From Halopseudomonas formosensis (lineage in GTDB: Bacteria; Pseudomonadota; Gammaproteobacteria; Pseudomonadales; Pseudomonadaceae), in contig NZ_FOYD01000007.1 in the NCBI RefSeq assembly GCF_900115905.1, positions 90,821 through 154,820 on the forward strand: a stretch of 64,000 bases of DNA, in the 5' to 3' direction. Made by a program: the position numbers and the translations under genes. The notes under the pieces are model-generated. The model was not told where the DNA came from, did no database searches, and saw nothing but the letters and a program-made list of their open reading frames with translations. Below, piece after piece: positions 12,547 through 23,998 of this stretch (position 1 is the first letter of the stretch; each line of letters opens with the position of its first letter).

Positions 12547-12937
12547 TGGATGACGGGCGTCCGGAATTGCTGGAGCGGTGGTATTTGTCAGCGGCCTTGT
12601 TCAGCCGGCGCCACATGTCCCGGAACAGGACATGCAGCGCTGCATTGTCAAGCTCGCCCAGACCCTTGCGGGCCAGGACGACGATATCCAGATTGTCCAG
12701 TTCGGCACGGTGGTGTCTGAAGGACTCGCGGGCAATGCGTTTTACCTTGTTGCGGTCAACGGCCCGCCGGACATTCTTCTTGGCAATGACCAGTCCCAAT
12801 CGCGGATGATCCAGGCTGTTGTGCCTGGCCAGCAGCAGGATATGGGAACCAGAGGCCTTGCAGGTGGCTCCATCGAATACGCTCTTGAACTGCGCGGGCG
12901 TCAACAGCCGGTGTTCAGGAGTGAACCCGAGATTCAC
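12539..12937 (-). CDS. rnpA: Ribonuclease P protein component
   Basis: RnpA is the protein cofactor of RNase P, which matures tRNA 5' ends. The conserved RNA-binding core [13 protein letters not shown] is present, as is the RLGLVIAKK strand before it. I chose the GTG at 12937 (132 residues) because CGGA lies seven bases upstream and the N-terminus then matches Pseudomonas homologues. A TTG at 12943 is the alternative. It follows rpmH by a few bases, and its 3' end overlaps yidD. Confidence 0.94.
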   Translation of the reverse strand: MNLGFTPEHRLLTPAQFKSVFDGATCKASGSHILLLARHNSLDHPRLGLVIAKKNVRRAVDRNKVKRIARESFRHHRAELDNLDIVVLARKGLGELDNAALHVLFRDMWRRLNKAADKYHRSSNSGRPSSNA

Positions 12938-12951
12938 CTGCAAATCCGGTC

Positions 12952-13086
12952 TTAGGCTGACAGCTTGTGACGGCCCTTGGCGCGACGACGAGCCAGAACT
13001 GCACGACCGTTCTTGGTAGCCATACGAGCACGGAAACCGTGGTTGCGCTTACGCTTCAAAACGCTGGGTTGGAAAGTTCTTTTCAT
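12952..13086 (-). CDS. rpmH: 50S ribosomal protein L34
   Basis: L34 is a 44-residue, very basic ribosomal protein. Reading 13086 to 12952 on the minus strand gives [14 protein letters not shown] at the start and GRHKLSA at the end, matching the nearly invariant family sequence. It is the first gene of the rpmH-rnpA-yidD-yidC transcript and lies directly beside oriC. A strong promoter is at 13144-13172. Confidence 0.98.
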   Translation of the reverse strand: MKRTFQPSVLKRKRNHGFRARMATKNGRAVLARRRAKGRHKLSA

Positions 13087-13143
13087 CTTCAGATACCTGA
13101 GTAATTCACAAAAGAGCAGTGAAGCCCTTTCAAGGGATCGGAG

Positions 13144-13172
13144 ATTCTAGAGAAGAAGCCTGCTCAGGTCAA
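13144..13172 (-). promoter_or_regulatory. rpmH: rpmH operon promoter
   Basis: On the minus strand TTGACC (13172-13167) and TAGAAT (13149-13144) are spaced by 17 bases, one mismatch from consensus in each hexamer. It points at rpmH from the origin side, leaving a leader of about 50 bases. This is one of the best sigma-70 matches in the window. Confidence 0.8.
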
Positions 13173-13189
13173 TTTGATTTCCAAGGGGG

Positions 13190-13580
13190 ATGAGTAAATT
13201 AGGAATAAAGAAAGACAGATCTTTAAAAGACTATGGATGTTGATGTATATAGGCAGGCGTTTTTCTGTGGATAACCGCGGCCAGGGTGCGCCGTTGCTGG
13301 CTGATCGGGGAAGGACAAGCCGGTGGGTACTCTGTTCACATCACCCGTCCGTGGTTGTGTCGGGCTTGTGGATAAGCGGGCATGATATCCACAGCCGGAT
13401 TTATCCTCAGACAAACCGCCGACCTGCCAACAGGGTCATACAGGGATTGTCCACAGATTTCAGGAAGCCGCGCGGCTCAAGGGCCGGGAGCTTTCAGGCG
13501 ACTTTTTTCACGCGCGTTCAGGCGGGTGTTCCGGTATCGGGAACCCGGTCTGCAGATGCTCGGGCGTGTGGATAAGTGAG
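13190..13580. other. oriC: Chromosomal replication origin (oriC)
   Basis: This gene-free region between rpmH and dnaA (604 bases in all) is the standard Pseudomonas oriC position. An AT-rich unwinding-type stretch (about 13195-13252) is followed by perfect DnaA boxes, all in the minus orientation, at 13266-13274, 13367-13375 and 13567-13575. One-mismatch boxes are at 13385-13393, 13401-13409 and 13447-13455. Gene direction changes here from leftward to rightward, which supports bidirectional replication from this point. The remainder to 13690 holds the dnaA promoter and leader. Confidence 0.92.
13203..13274 (+). repeat. Origin core repeat, copy B (oriC)
   Basis: This is the counterpart of copy A at 6025-6101. 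It reads AATAAAG, then the TTTAAAAGA block, GATGTTGATGTATAT, a pyrimidine run and the DnaA box TGTGGATAA, all in the same order and orientation as copy A. The resemblance is well beyond two shared boxes, so the copies are either duplicated or held to the same design by selection. Confidence 0.7.
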
Positions 13581-13597
13581 GGCCGAAAGGCTAGAAT
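13567..13597 (+). promoter_or_regulatory. dnaA: Candidate dnaA promoter with DnaA box over the -35 position
   Basis: TAGAAT at 13592-13597 is a good -10 box about 95 bases before dnaA. At 17-base spacing the -35 position (13569-13574) falls inside the perfect DnaA box at 13567-13575. The -35 bases themselves match poorly. The arrangement suggests repression of dnaA by its own product, as known in E. coli. Confidence 0.5.
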
Positions 13598-13690
13598 GCA
13601 GGATGCTCGCAGGCCCGTCAGGCTGGCCGTCCTGCACCATCTTTCACCAAGCTGAACCGGGCCCTCGCGACCCGGAGTCGGGGGAAATTA

Positions 13691-15157
13691 GTGTCTGTTG
13701 TACTCTGGCAGCAATGCATGGAATTCTTGCGCGATGAGCTTCCTTCCCAGCAGTTCAATACCTGGATTCGTCCACTGCAGGTAGAAGGCGACCATGCGGA
13801 ACTGCGCTTGTACGCTCCGAACCGCTTCGTGCTGGATTGGGTGAATGACAAGTACCTCAATCGCATTCAGGAACTGCTGGATGATCTGTCCCAGGGACAG
13901 GCGCCTTTCGTGTCCCTGGTGATCGGTAGCCGGCGCAGCACCCCTGCTCCGGCCCCGAGCCCGGTGACTGCACCGGTGGCTGCGCCTGCCGTGGGCGGGG
14001 ACACTGCCCCTGCGGCACCGGCTCCGGTGGTGTCCCAGGGGCATGGCTTCCAGCCGGACGCGGCCAATCAGGGCAACGCCGAGGACGAACCGCAGCCGCC
14101 GCAGCGCGCCGATCAGGGCAGTACTCTGATCAAGCACACCAGCTACCTCAATCGCAGCTTCACCTTCGAGAATTTCGTCGAAGGCAAATCCAACCAGCTG
14201 GCCCGCGCTGCGGCCTGGCAGGTGGCCGACAACCCGCGGCACGGTTACAACCCGCTGTTCCTCTATGGTGGCGTGGGTCTGGGCAAGACTCACCTCATGC
14301 ATGCGGTGGGTAATCATCTGCTGAAGAAGAACCCGGCGGCCAAGATCGTCTATCTGCATTCCGAGCGCTTCGTGGCCGACATGGTCAAGGCGCTGCAGAT
14401 GAACGCCATCAACGACTTCAAGCGCTACTACCGCTCGGTGGATGCACTGCTGATCGATGATATCCAGTTCTTTGCCAAGAAAGAGCGGTCACAGGAAGAA
14501 TTCTTCCATACTTTCAATGCCTTACTTGAAGGCGGCCAGCAGGTCATCCTCACCAGTGACCGTTATCCGAAGGAAATCGACGGCCTTGAAGAGCGCCTCA
14601 AGTCCCGTTTTGGCTGGGGGTTGACCGTGGCGGTCGAGCCGCCCGAGCTGGAAACCCGGGTAGCCATTCTGATGAAGAAGGCCGAGCAGTCGCGTATCGA
14701 CCTTCCCCACGACGCTGCCTTCTTCATTGCCCAGCGCATCCGCTCCAACGTCCGCGAACTCGAAGGTGCTCTGAAAAGGGTGATCGCCAGCGCCCACTTC
14801 ATGGGCCGGGATATCACCATCGAGCTGATCCGCGAGTCACTCAAGGACCTGCTGGCACTGCAGGACAAGCTGGTCAGCATCGACAACATCCAGCGCACCG
14901 TGGCCGAGTACTACAAGATCAAGGTGGCGGATATCCTGTCCAAGCGCCGCTCGCGCTCGGTGGCCAGACCCCGTCAGGTTGCCATGGCGCTGTCCAAGGA
15001 ACTGACCAACCACAGCCTGCCGGAGATCGGTGACGCCTTTGGCGGACGGGATCACACAACTGTGCTGCATGCCACACGAAAGATCGCAGAATTGCGTGAA
15101 ACTGATGCGGATATCCGCGAAGATTACAAGAACCTGCTACGGACACTGACCACCTGA
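13691..15157 (+). CDS. dnaA: Chromosomal replication initiator DnaA
   Basis: DnaA binds DnaA boxes and opens oriC. The start is a GTG at 13691 with GGGGGA upstream. The 488 residues comprise the helicase-loading domain I (1-80), a proline/alanine-rich linker (about 80-145) and the AAA+ domain with Walker A GGVGLGKT at 193-200. Domain IV at the C-terminus carries the DnaA signature around [15 protein letters not shown]. The linker is long and of low complexity, which is usual for pseudomonads. It heads the dnaA-dnaN-recF-gyrB cluster. Confidence 0.99.
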   Translation: MSVVLWQQCMEFLRDELPSQQFNTWIRPLQVEGDHAELRLYAPNRFVLDWVNDKYLNRIQELLDDLSQGQAPFVSLVIGSRRSTPAPAPSPVTAPVAAPAVGGDTAPAAPAPVVSQGHGFQPDAANQGNAEDEPQPPQRADQGSTLIKHTSYLNRSFTFENFVEGKSNQLARAAAWQVADNPRHGYNPLFLYGGVGLGKTHLMHAVGNHLLKKNPAAKIVYLHSERFVADMVKALQMNAINDFKRYYRSVDALLIDDIQFFAKKERSQEEFFHTFNALLEGGQQVILTSDRYPKEIDGLEERLKSRFGWGLTVAVEPPELETRVAILMKKAEQSRIDLPHDAAFFIAQRIRSNVRELEGALKRVIASAHFMGRDITIELIRESLKDLLALQDKLVSIDNIQRTVAEYYKIKVADILSKRRSRSVARPRQVAMALSKELTNHSLPEIGDAFGGRDHTTVLHATRKIAELRETDADIREDYKNLLRTLTT

Positions 15158-15204
15158 GTGTGTGCCAAGCAAATTGCCAACCTGCACGAGGTCGAAGGAA
15201 GACA

Positions 15205-16308
15205 ATGCAATTTACCATCCAGCGCGAAGCCCTGTTGAAGCCCCTGCAACTGGTGGCGGGTGTCGTCGAACGCCGGCAGACCCTGCCGGTTCTTTCCAAT
15301 GTCCTCCTGGTGGTCGATGGAAATACGCTGTCGTTGACCGGTACGGATCTGGAAGTGGAACTGATCGGCCGGATCACCCTGGAAGAACCTGCCGAAGCGG
15401 GCGAGATCACAGTGCCGGCGCGCAAGCTGATGGACATCTGCAAGTCGTTGCCGGATGAGGCCAGCATCAACTTCCGCATCGAAGAAGGCAAGGCGGTGGT
15501 CAAGGCCGGGCGCAGCCGCTTCACCCTGGCGACCCTGCCGGCGGCGGATTTCCCGAACGTGGAAGACAGTGCCGGCTCCATGAGTTTTGCTGTCAGCCAG
15601 AACAAGCTGCGCCGTCTGATCGAGCGTACCGGTTTTGCCATGGCTCAACAGGACGTGCGCTACTACCTCAATGGCATGCTGCTGGAAATCAACGCCGGTC
15701 AGCTGCGTGCGGTCGCTACCGACGGTCATCGCATGGCCATGTGCACCGTGGACGCCAATATCGACTATCAGGAAAAGTACCAGCTTATCGTGCCGCGCAA
15801 GGGCATTCTGGAACTGGCCCGCCTGCTTGCGGAAGCGGATGATCTGATCAATATCGTGCTGGGCAGCCATCATATCCGCGCGACCACCGGTGACTTCACC
15901 TTCACCTCCAAGCTGGTTGATGGCAAGTTCCCCGACTACGAACGGGTTCTGCCCCGTGGTGGTGACAAGGTGGTCATCGCCGATCGCCATTCCCTGCGCA
16001 ATGCCTTCAGCCGTACCGCTATTCTGTCCAATGAGAAGTACCGTGGCATTCGTCTGATGCTCAGCGACTCGCTGCTGAAGATCCAGGCCAACAACCCGGA
16101 ACAGGAAGAGGCGGAAGAGGATGCAGTGGTGGATTACTCCGGCAGCCCGTTGGAAATCGGATTCAACGTCAGTTATCTGCTGGACGTGATGAACGTATTG
16201 AGTGAAGAGCAGGTGCGCATCACCCTCTCCGATGCCAACAGCAGTGCCCTGGTTCAGGAAGCCGAGTCGGACGATTCCCTCTACGTCGTCATGCCCATGC
16301 GTCTCTGA
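15205..16308 (+). CDS. dnaN: DNA polymerase III sliding clamp (beta subunit)
   Basis: This is the ring-shaped processivity clamp of DNA polymerase III. The ATG at 15205, preceded by AAGGAAG, gives 367 residues beginning [14 protein letters not shown], the family's standard length and opening. It has three repeated clamp domains and ends with YVVMPMRL, the conserved C-terminus near the partner-binding pocket. It follows dnaA after 47 bases and precedes recF by five, consistent with co-transcription. An upstream in-frame extension is not supported. Confidence 0.99.
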   Translation: MQFTIQREALLKPLQLVAGVVERRQTLPVLSNVLLVVDGNTLSLTGTDLEVELIGRITLEEPAEAGEITVPARKLMDICKSLPDEASINFRIEEGKAVVKAGRSRFTLATLPAADFPNVEDSAGSMSFAVSQNKLRRLIERTGFAMAQQDVRYYLNGMLLEINAGQLRAVATDGHRMAMCTVDANIDYQEKYQLIVPRKGILELARLLAEADDLINIVLGSHHIRATTGDFTFTSKLVDGKFPDYERVLPRGGDKVVIADRHSLRNAFSRTAILSNEKYRGIRLMLSDSLLKIQANNPEQEEAEEDAVVDYSGSPLEIGFNVSYLLDVMNVLSEEQVRITLSDANSSALVQEAESDDSLYVVMPMRL

Positions 16309-16313
16309 GCGCC

Positions 16314-19842
<3,529 letters not shown>

Positions 19843-19890
19843 TGCGTAGCTACGGGGCTCCAGCCAGGAGGGGCCCTCAGAAACAAGGAA

Positions 19891-19920
19891 GAAGGCCCGA
19901 CAGGTGACTGCCGGGCCTTC
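19891..19920 (+). terminator. Hairpin terminator after gyrB
   Basis: GAAGGCCCG (19891-19899) pairs with CGGGCCTTC (19912-19920). An inner CAG/CTG pairing encloses a GTGA loop. It starts about 50 bases after the gyrB stop. The T-run after it is poor (TGTG), so it may be a weak or Rho-assisted terminator. Confidence 0.55.
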
Positions 19921-19983
19921 TGTGCGCCAGGGGGAGGGCCGCTGCGCTTGGCTACCTCCATCTCACTTACCCGGAGCCTTGCC

Positions 19984-20613
19984 ATGAAGCTGGTCTGCAT
20001 CTCGGATACCCACAGCCTGCACCGGGAAATCCCTCATATCCCGGACGGAGACGTGCTGATCCACGCCGGTGACAGCCTCGGTCAGGGCACGCTGGAAAAT
20101 ATCGAAGAGCTCAATGTCTGGCTGGGTTCCCTGCCCCACAGGCACAAGATTGTCATCGCGGGTAATCACGACTGGGCCTTTCAGGATGAGCCCGAGCAGG
20201 CCCGCGCCCTGTTGACCCACGCCATCTATCTGCAGGACAGCGGGGTCGAGATTGAGGGTATGCGTTTCTGGGGCTCGCCCTGGACACCGACATTCATGCA
20301 CTGGGCGTTCATGCTGGACAGGGGGAAGCCCCTGAGCGATGCCTGGGGGCTGATTCCGGATAACACCGATGTGCTGATCACCCACGGCCCGCCGCAGGGG
20401 GTTGGCGACACCAGTTGTATCGGTGGAAGCAATGTCGGTTGCCGGGATCTGCTGGATCGAATCGATGAGCTGCGCCTGAAAGCCCATATCTTCGGGCATA
20501 TCCACGAGGGCTATGGCAGCTATCAACGGGATGACACTACCCTGATCAACGCCAGTACCTGTACCGAGCGCTATGAACCGACCAACCCGCCAGTGATCTT
20601 CGAGCTGGGCTGA
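19984..20613 (+). CDS. Metallophosphoesterase (calcineurin-like)
   Basis: The 209-residue protein has the two-metal phosphoesterase motifs in order: DTHS near the N-terminus, GDS, GNHD and GHIHEG. The ATG at 19984 is preceded by GGAG seven bases upstream. It has no signal peptide, so it is cytoplasmic. Related proteins include phosphodiesterases acting on nucleotides; the substrate here cannot be stated. It lies alone between gyrB and the arsenic operon, 34 bases before the leader ORF of arsR, so read-through into the ars genes is possible. Confidence 0.85.
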   Translation: MKLVCISDTHSLHREIPHIPDGDVLIHAGDSLGQGTLENIEELNVWLGSLPHRHKIVIAGNHDWAFQDEPEQARALLTHAIYLQDSGVEIEGMRFWGSPWTPTFMHWAFMLDRGKPLSDAWGLIPDNTDVLITHGPPQGVGDTSCIGGSNVGCRDLLDRIDELRLKAHIFGHIHEGYGSYQRDDTTLINASTCTERYEPTNPPVIFELG

Positions 20614-20646
20614 GGCACAAGGCGAAGAACATTGCCGGAGGTTCAT

Positions 20647-20668
20647 TATGTCTATATTCTCCGACATA
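20647..20668. promoter_or_regulatory. Inverted repeat upstream of arsR (possible ArsR operator)
   Basis: TATGTC (20647-20652) and GACATA (20663-20668) form an inverted repeat with a ten-base AT-rich centre just before arsR. ArsR-family repressors bind imperfect AT-rich dyads near their own start. No convincing promoter hexamers were found next to it. Confidence 0.4.
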
Positions 20669-20677
20669 TGGAAATGA
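20648..20677 (+). CDS. Nine-codon leader ORF coupled to arsR
   Basis: ATG at 20648 has an ideal ribosome binding site (GGAGG at 20637-20641, six-base spacer) and encodes MSIFSDIWK. Its TGA stop (20675-20677) overlaps the ATG of arsR at 20674. The arsR start itself has no good ribosome binding site, so ribosomes that finish the leader are the likely source of arsR translation. It could instead reflect a frameshift that cut the true arsR N-terminus, but the regulator looks complete from MKNALDTF. Confidence 0.5.
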   Translation: MSIFSDIWK

Positions 20678-21027
20678 AAAACGCGCTCGACACCTTTGCT
20701 GCACTCTCTCAGGAAACCCGTTTGGAGGTTTTTCGGCTTCTTGTGCGCCATGAGCCCCAGGGACTGGCCGCGGGCGAAATTGCCCGCCAATTGGCGGTCC
20801 CTCACAACACCATGTCAGCTCATCTTGGGGTGCTGACCCGAGCGCATCTGGCGGTATCTCAGAGGCAGGGTCGCTCCATCATCTACCGAGCGAACCTGGA
20901 TCATATGAAAAAGACCATTTCGTTCATGGTTCGCGATTGTTGCGCTGGCCACCCGGAAGTATGCGAGCCGCTAATGGCTGCTTTGTCAGGATGCTCCCCC
21001 ACCACAGAAGAGAATCAACCAGCATGA
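20674..21027 (+). CDS. arsR: ArsR-family arsenite-responsive repressor
   Basis: This is a winged-helix metalloid-responsive repressor of 117 residues. The recognition region VPHNTMSAHLGVL is at about 42-54. The usual ELCVCD metal site in the DNA-binding helix is absent. Cysteines C89, C90 and C97 near the C-terminus, in DCCAGHPEVC, resemble the C-terminal arsenite site known from Acidithiobacillus ferrooxidans ArsR. Starts at 20668 or a TTG at 20632 are in frame, but the ATG at 20674 is best explained by coupling to the leader ORF. Its stop overlaps the arsC start. Confidence 0.88.
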   Translation: MKNALDTFAALSQETRLEVFRLLVRHEPQGLAAGEIARQLAVPHNTMSAHLGVLTRAHLAVSQRQGRSIIYRANLDHMKKTISFMVRDCCAGHPEVCEPLMAALSGCSPTTEENQPA

Positions 21028-21437
21028 AAATCCAGATTTATCACAACCCGAAATGCGGCACCTCTCGTAACACCCTGGCGATGATAGTGGCTTCTGGCGA
21101 AACACCGGAAGTCATCGAATATCTCCAGACGCCGCCGACGCGGGAGCGTCTGGTCGAGCTGATCGCAAGTATGGGAATACCAGCGCGAGCACTCCTGCGC
21201 CAGAAAGGCACCCCCTACGATGAACTCAACCTGGGCGATGCCAGCTTGACGGATGAGCAGTTGATAGATGCCATGATGGAGCATCCGATCCTGATAAACC
21301 GGCCCATCGTGGTTACCGACAAGGGCGTACGGTTGTGTCGGCCTTCTGAGTTGGTCTTGGATTTGTTGGCCGAGCCGGTAAAGGAATTTACCAAGGAAGA
21401 CGGTGAAGTCGTACGTTACGATGGGAAGGAAGCATGA
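21024..21437 (+). CDS. arsC: Arsenate reductase, glutaredoxin-coupled type
   Basis: ArsC reduces arsenate to arsenite for export. The 137 residues begin [18 protein letters not shown], placing the catalytic cysteine at C11 in the glutaredoxin-coupled (E. coli plasmid) class. A conserved [16 protein letters not shown] segment follows. The ATG at 21024 overlaps the arsR stop, and its own stop overlaps the arsH start, so the three genes are translationally linked. The product arsenite would be removed by ArsB encoded two genes downstream. Confidence 0.93.
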   Translation: MKIQIYHNPKCGTSRNTLAMIVASGETPEVIEYLQTPPTRERLVELIASMGIPARALLRQKGTPYDELNLGDASLTDEQLIDAMMEHPILINRPIVVTDKGVRLCRPSELVLDLLAEPVKEFTKEDGEVVRYDGKEA

Positions 21438-22162
21438 GCAGCACCAGTCCTGTCGACGACTTACCCAATATTGATCCGGATGAACTACACCCTATCAATA
21501 TTGACGCGCTGGCTCACCCGGATGATCCTCGCCATCCACCGCGCATTCTGATGCTCTACGGGTCCCTACGCGAGCGCTCTTTCTCACGGCTCGTTTCCGA
21601 GGAAGCGGCTCGACTGCTGCGCTGGTACGGCTGCGAGGTGCGTACCTTCAATCCATCTGGCCTGCCCCTGCCGGACGATGCGGATGCCGAGCACCCGAAG
21701 GTGCGTGAGCTGCGTGAGCTGACTACCTGGTCGGAGGGAATGATATGGGTCAGCCCAGAGCGCCACGGCGCCATGACCGGCATCATGAAAGCCCAGATTG
21801 ACTGGATTCCACTGGCATTGGGTGGCGTGAGACCAACCCAGGGAAAAACCCTGGCGGTGATGGAGGTCTCCGGGGGGAGTCAGAGTTTCAATGCGGTGAA
21901 TCAGATGCGCATTCTCGGGCGCTGGATGCGGATGATCACCATCCCGAACCAATCTTCTGTACCCAAGGCTTTTACCGAGTTCGATGACGAGGGCAGGATG
22001 AAGCCATCACCCCTTTATCTGCGCATCGTGGATGTCTGTGAGGAACTGGTGAAGTTCACCTGGCTGACAAGGGGGCGGTCCAGCTACCTCACCGATCGCT
22101 ATTCCGAGCGCGTGGAAACTGCTGAAGCGGTATCCCGACGGGTCAATCAGCGCAGTCTTTGA
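21434..22162 (+). CDS. arsH: ArsH organoarsenical oxidase / NADPH-dependent FMN reductase
   Basis: ArsH is a flavodoxin-like FMN protein; studied members oxidise trivalent organoarsenicals or act as NADPH-dependent quinone reductases. The 242 residues contain the FMN-binding loop [10 protein letters not shown] and the [13 protein letters not shown] stretch. A charged N-terminal extension precedes the flavodoxin fold, as is usual for ArsH. The ATG overlaps the arsC stop. Its presence suggests handling of methylated or aromatic arsenicals as well as inorganic arsenic. Confidence 0.93.
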   Translation: MSSTSPVDDLPNIDPDELHPINIDALAHPDDPRHPPRILMLYGSLRERSFSRLVSEEAARLLRWYGCEVRTFNPSGLPLPDDADAEHPKVRELRELTTWSEGMIWVSPERHGAMTGIMKAQIDWIPLALGGVRPTQGKTLAVMEVSGGSQSFNAVNQMRILGRWMRMITIPNQSSVPKAFTEFDDEGRMKPSPLYLRIVDVCEELVKFTWLTRGRSSYLTDRYSERVETAEAVSRRVNQRSL

Positions 22163-22178
22163 ATCACAGGTCCATTTC

Positions 22179-23495
22179 ATGTTGGCACTTGCTGTATTTG
22201 CGATCACTCTCGTGCTGGTGATCTGGCAACCCAGAGGGTTGGGTATCGGCTGGAGCGCGCTCGGTGGGGCTCTGGTTGCGCTGCTGCTGGGCGTCGTCCA
22301 GTGGACGGATGTCGAAGTGGTCTGGGATATCGTCTGGGACGCGACCTTCACCTTCGTCGCGCTGATCATCATTTCATTGATACTGGACGCCGCCGGTTTC
22401 TTTACCTGGGCCGCTCTGCACGTCGCTCGCTGGGGTAATGGCAAGGGGCATATGCTGTTTCCGCTGATCGTGGTGCTGGGGGCCCTCATAGCTGCATTCT
22501 TTGCCAATGATGGGGCGGCGTTGCTTCTGACCCCCATAGTGATCGCCATTCTGTTGCGGTTGAACTTCCCCCCGCCTGCCGCTTTTGCTTTCATCATCGC
22601 TACCGGCTTTGTCGCTGACACTACCAGCCTGCCTCTGGTGATCTCCAATCTGGTGAATATCGTCAGCGCCAATTACTTCGATATCGGCTTTGATCGTTAT
22701 GCTGTCGTCATGGTGCCGGTCAATCTGGTGTCGCTGGCGGCCACCCTGATGGTGCTCTGGCTGGTGTTTGGGCGGCAGATACCTGGACATTATTCGGTCG
22801 CTGCGCTGGACCCGCCCCATTCCGCAATCAGGGATATGCTGGTGTTTCGCGCAGCTTTCCCCATCCTTCTGCTGCTGCTTATTGCCTATTTCGTTACAGC
22901 GCCGTTGGGAGTGGCCATATCGCTGGTGACCGGCACCGCTGCGCTTTTGCTGATGGCGATTGCGGGGCGCTGGTGGAAGAAAGGTGAGGGCGCTGTGGTT
23001 TCGGTAAGCCACGCCCTGCGCCACGCGCCATGGCAGATCGTACTGTTCTCGATGGGGATGTATATGGTGGTCTATGGTCTGGGCAATGCTGGTCTGACCA
23101 ACCTGGGAGCTGCCGCCCTCCATTGGCTTGCGCAACAGGGTGATCTGGTCGCGACGGTGGGCACCGGATTCCTCTCGGCCGTGGTGGCCTCCATCATGAA
23201 CAACATGCCGTCGACTTTGGTGGGCGCACTGGCCATCGACCAGGCGCAGGTTTCGGCAACGACCCGGGAGCTGATGATCTACGCCAATATCATAGGTAAT
23301 GATCTGGGCCCGAAATTCACGCCCATTGGCAGCCTGGCAACGCTGCTGTGGCTACATGTTCTGGCGGACAAGGGCTACCGGATCACCTGGGGGCAATACA
23401 TGAAGATTGGCTTGCTGATCACCCCGCCGGTTCTGTTCGCTACCCTCTTGGCCCTTGCCTGGTGGTTACCGGCCATCGCCGTCCATCAAGGGTAG
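22179..23495 (+). CDS. arsB: Arsenite efflux permease ArsB
   Basis: ArsB is the 12-helix inner-membrane arsenite/antimonite exporter. The 438 residues are strongly hydrophobic throughout, with the family regions FFANDGAALLLTPI, ADTTSLPLVISNLVNI and NNMPSTLVGAL. It follows arsH after 16 bases as the last gene of arsR-arsC-arsH-arsB. No arsA or arsD is present. This order differs from the more usual arsR-arsB-arsC-arsH of pseudomonads. Confidence 0.95.
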   Translation: MLALAVFAITLVLVIWQPRGLGIGWSALGGALVALLLGVVQWTDVEVVWDIVWDATFTFVALIIISLILDAAGFFTWAALHVARWGNGKGHMLFPLIVVLGALIAAFFANDGAALLLTPIVIAILLRLNFPPPAAFAFIIATGFVADTTSLPLVISNLVNIVSANYFDIGFDRYAVVMVPVNLVSLAATLMVLWLVFGRQIPGHYSVAALDPPHSAIRDMLVFRAAFPILLLLLIAYFVTAPLGVAISLVTGTAALLLMAIAGRWWKKGEGAVVSVSHALRHAPWQIVLFSMGMYMVVYGLGNAGLTNLGAAALHWLAQQGDLVATVGTGFLSAVVASIMNNMPSTLVGALAIDQAQVSATTRELMIYANIIGNDLGPKFTPIGSLATLLWLHVLADKGYRITWGQYMKIGLLITPPVLFATLLALAWWLPAIAVHQG

Positions 23496-23509
23496 CTCCA
23501 ACAGCTTGC

Positions 23510-23917
23510 TCATTCCGGCTTCGGCAAGACCGGCGGCGTGGAGTCCATATAGGTCAGGAAATCCGCCCAGATCTGCAGGGTTCGCTGCCGGGTCAGCTGC
23601 AGAACGCAGTTCCCGGTCATGATGCCGCGGATGCTTCCGCCGGACCATTGCTGATAGACCGCATCGCAATAGGTCTTGCGGTAGTTCATCCAGGCGTCCT
23701 GGGACTCTTGCAGCAGGTCCACCACCGCCGGATCGTCGGAATAGCGCTGCAATGCTGCCTGCAGATATCGGCCGAGCTGTTCATCCGCTGCTGTCACCTG
23801 CTCGGCGATGCACAGGTTCATATCCAGGGTGGTGCCGGCGTGTTCCTCGCAGTCCGGGGGCTCCGCGTGAATGAAGGGGGTGAAGGCCAGCGGCAACAGC
23901 AACAGGTAGTTCTTCAT
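23510..23917 (-). CDS. LprI-like periplasmic protein (DUF1311)
   Basis: The 135-residue protein starts at the ATG at 23917, preceded by GGAGGAG. It has an N-terminal signal peptide (MKNYLLLLPLAFTPFIHA). The mature part shows the DUF1311 pattern of spaced cysteines with a D-x-N-x-C run (TLDMNLCIAEQ) and a later C-x-D pair, resembling lysozyme-inhibitor LprI relatives. The role is not known. It is convergent with arsB, only 14 bases apart, and co-directional with the PilU-like gene downstream. Confidence 0.75.
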   Translation of the reverse strand: MKNYLLLLPLAFTPFIHAEPPDCEEHAGTTLDMNLCIAEQVTAADEQLGRYLQAALQRYSDDPAVVDLLQESQDAWMNYRKTYCDAVYQQWSGGSIRGIMTGNCVLQLTRQRTLQIWADFLTYMDSTPPVLPKPE

Positions 23918-23998
23918 GCACGGCTCCTCCGAGTCGGGGGCAACGCCATCAAGTATGGTACCGACCGCAGCCCTGGCCAATCCGGGGATCTGCCCGCG

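Noticed and set aside
20632-20673. TTG at 20632 as the arsR start
   Set aside because: It would add residues not typical of the family, and the ATG at 20674 is coupled to a better-supported leader ORF.
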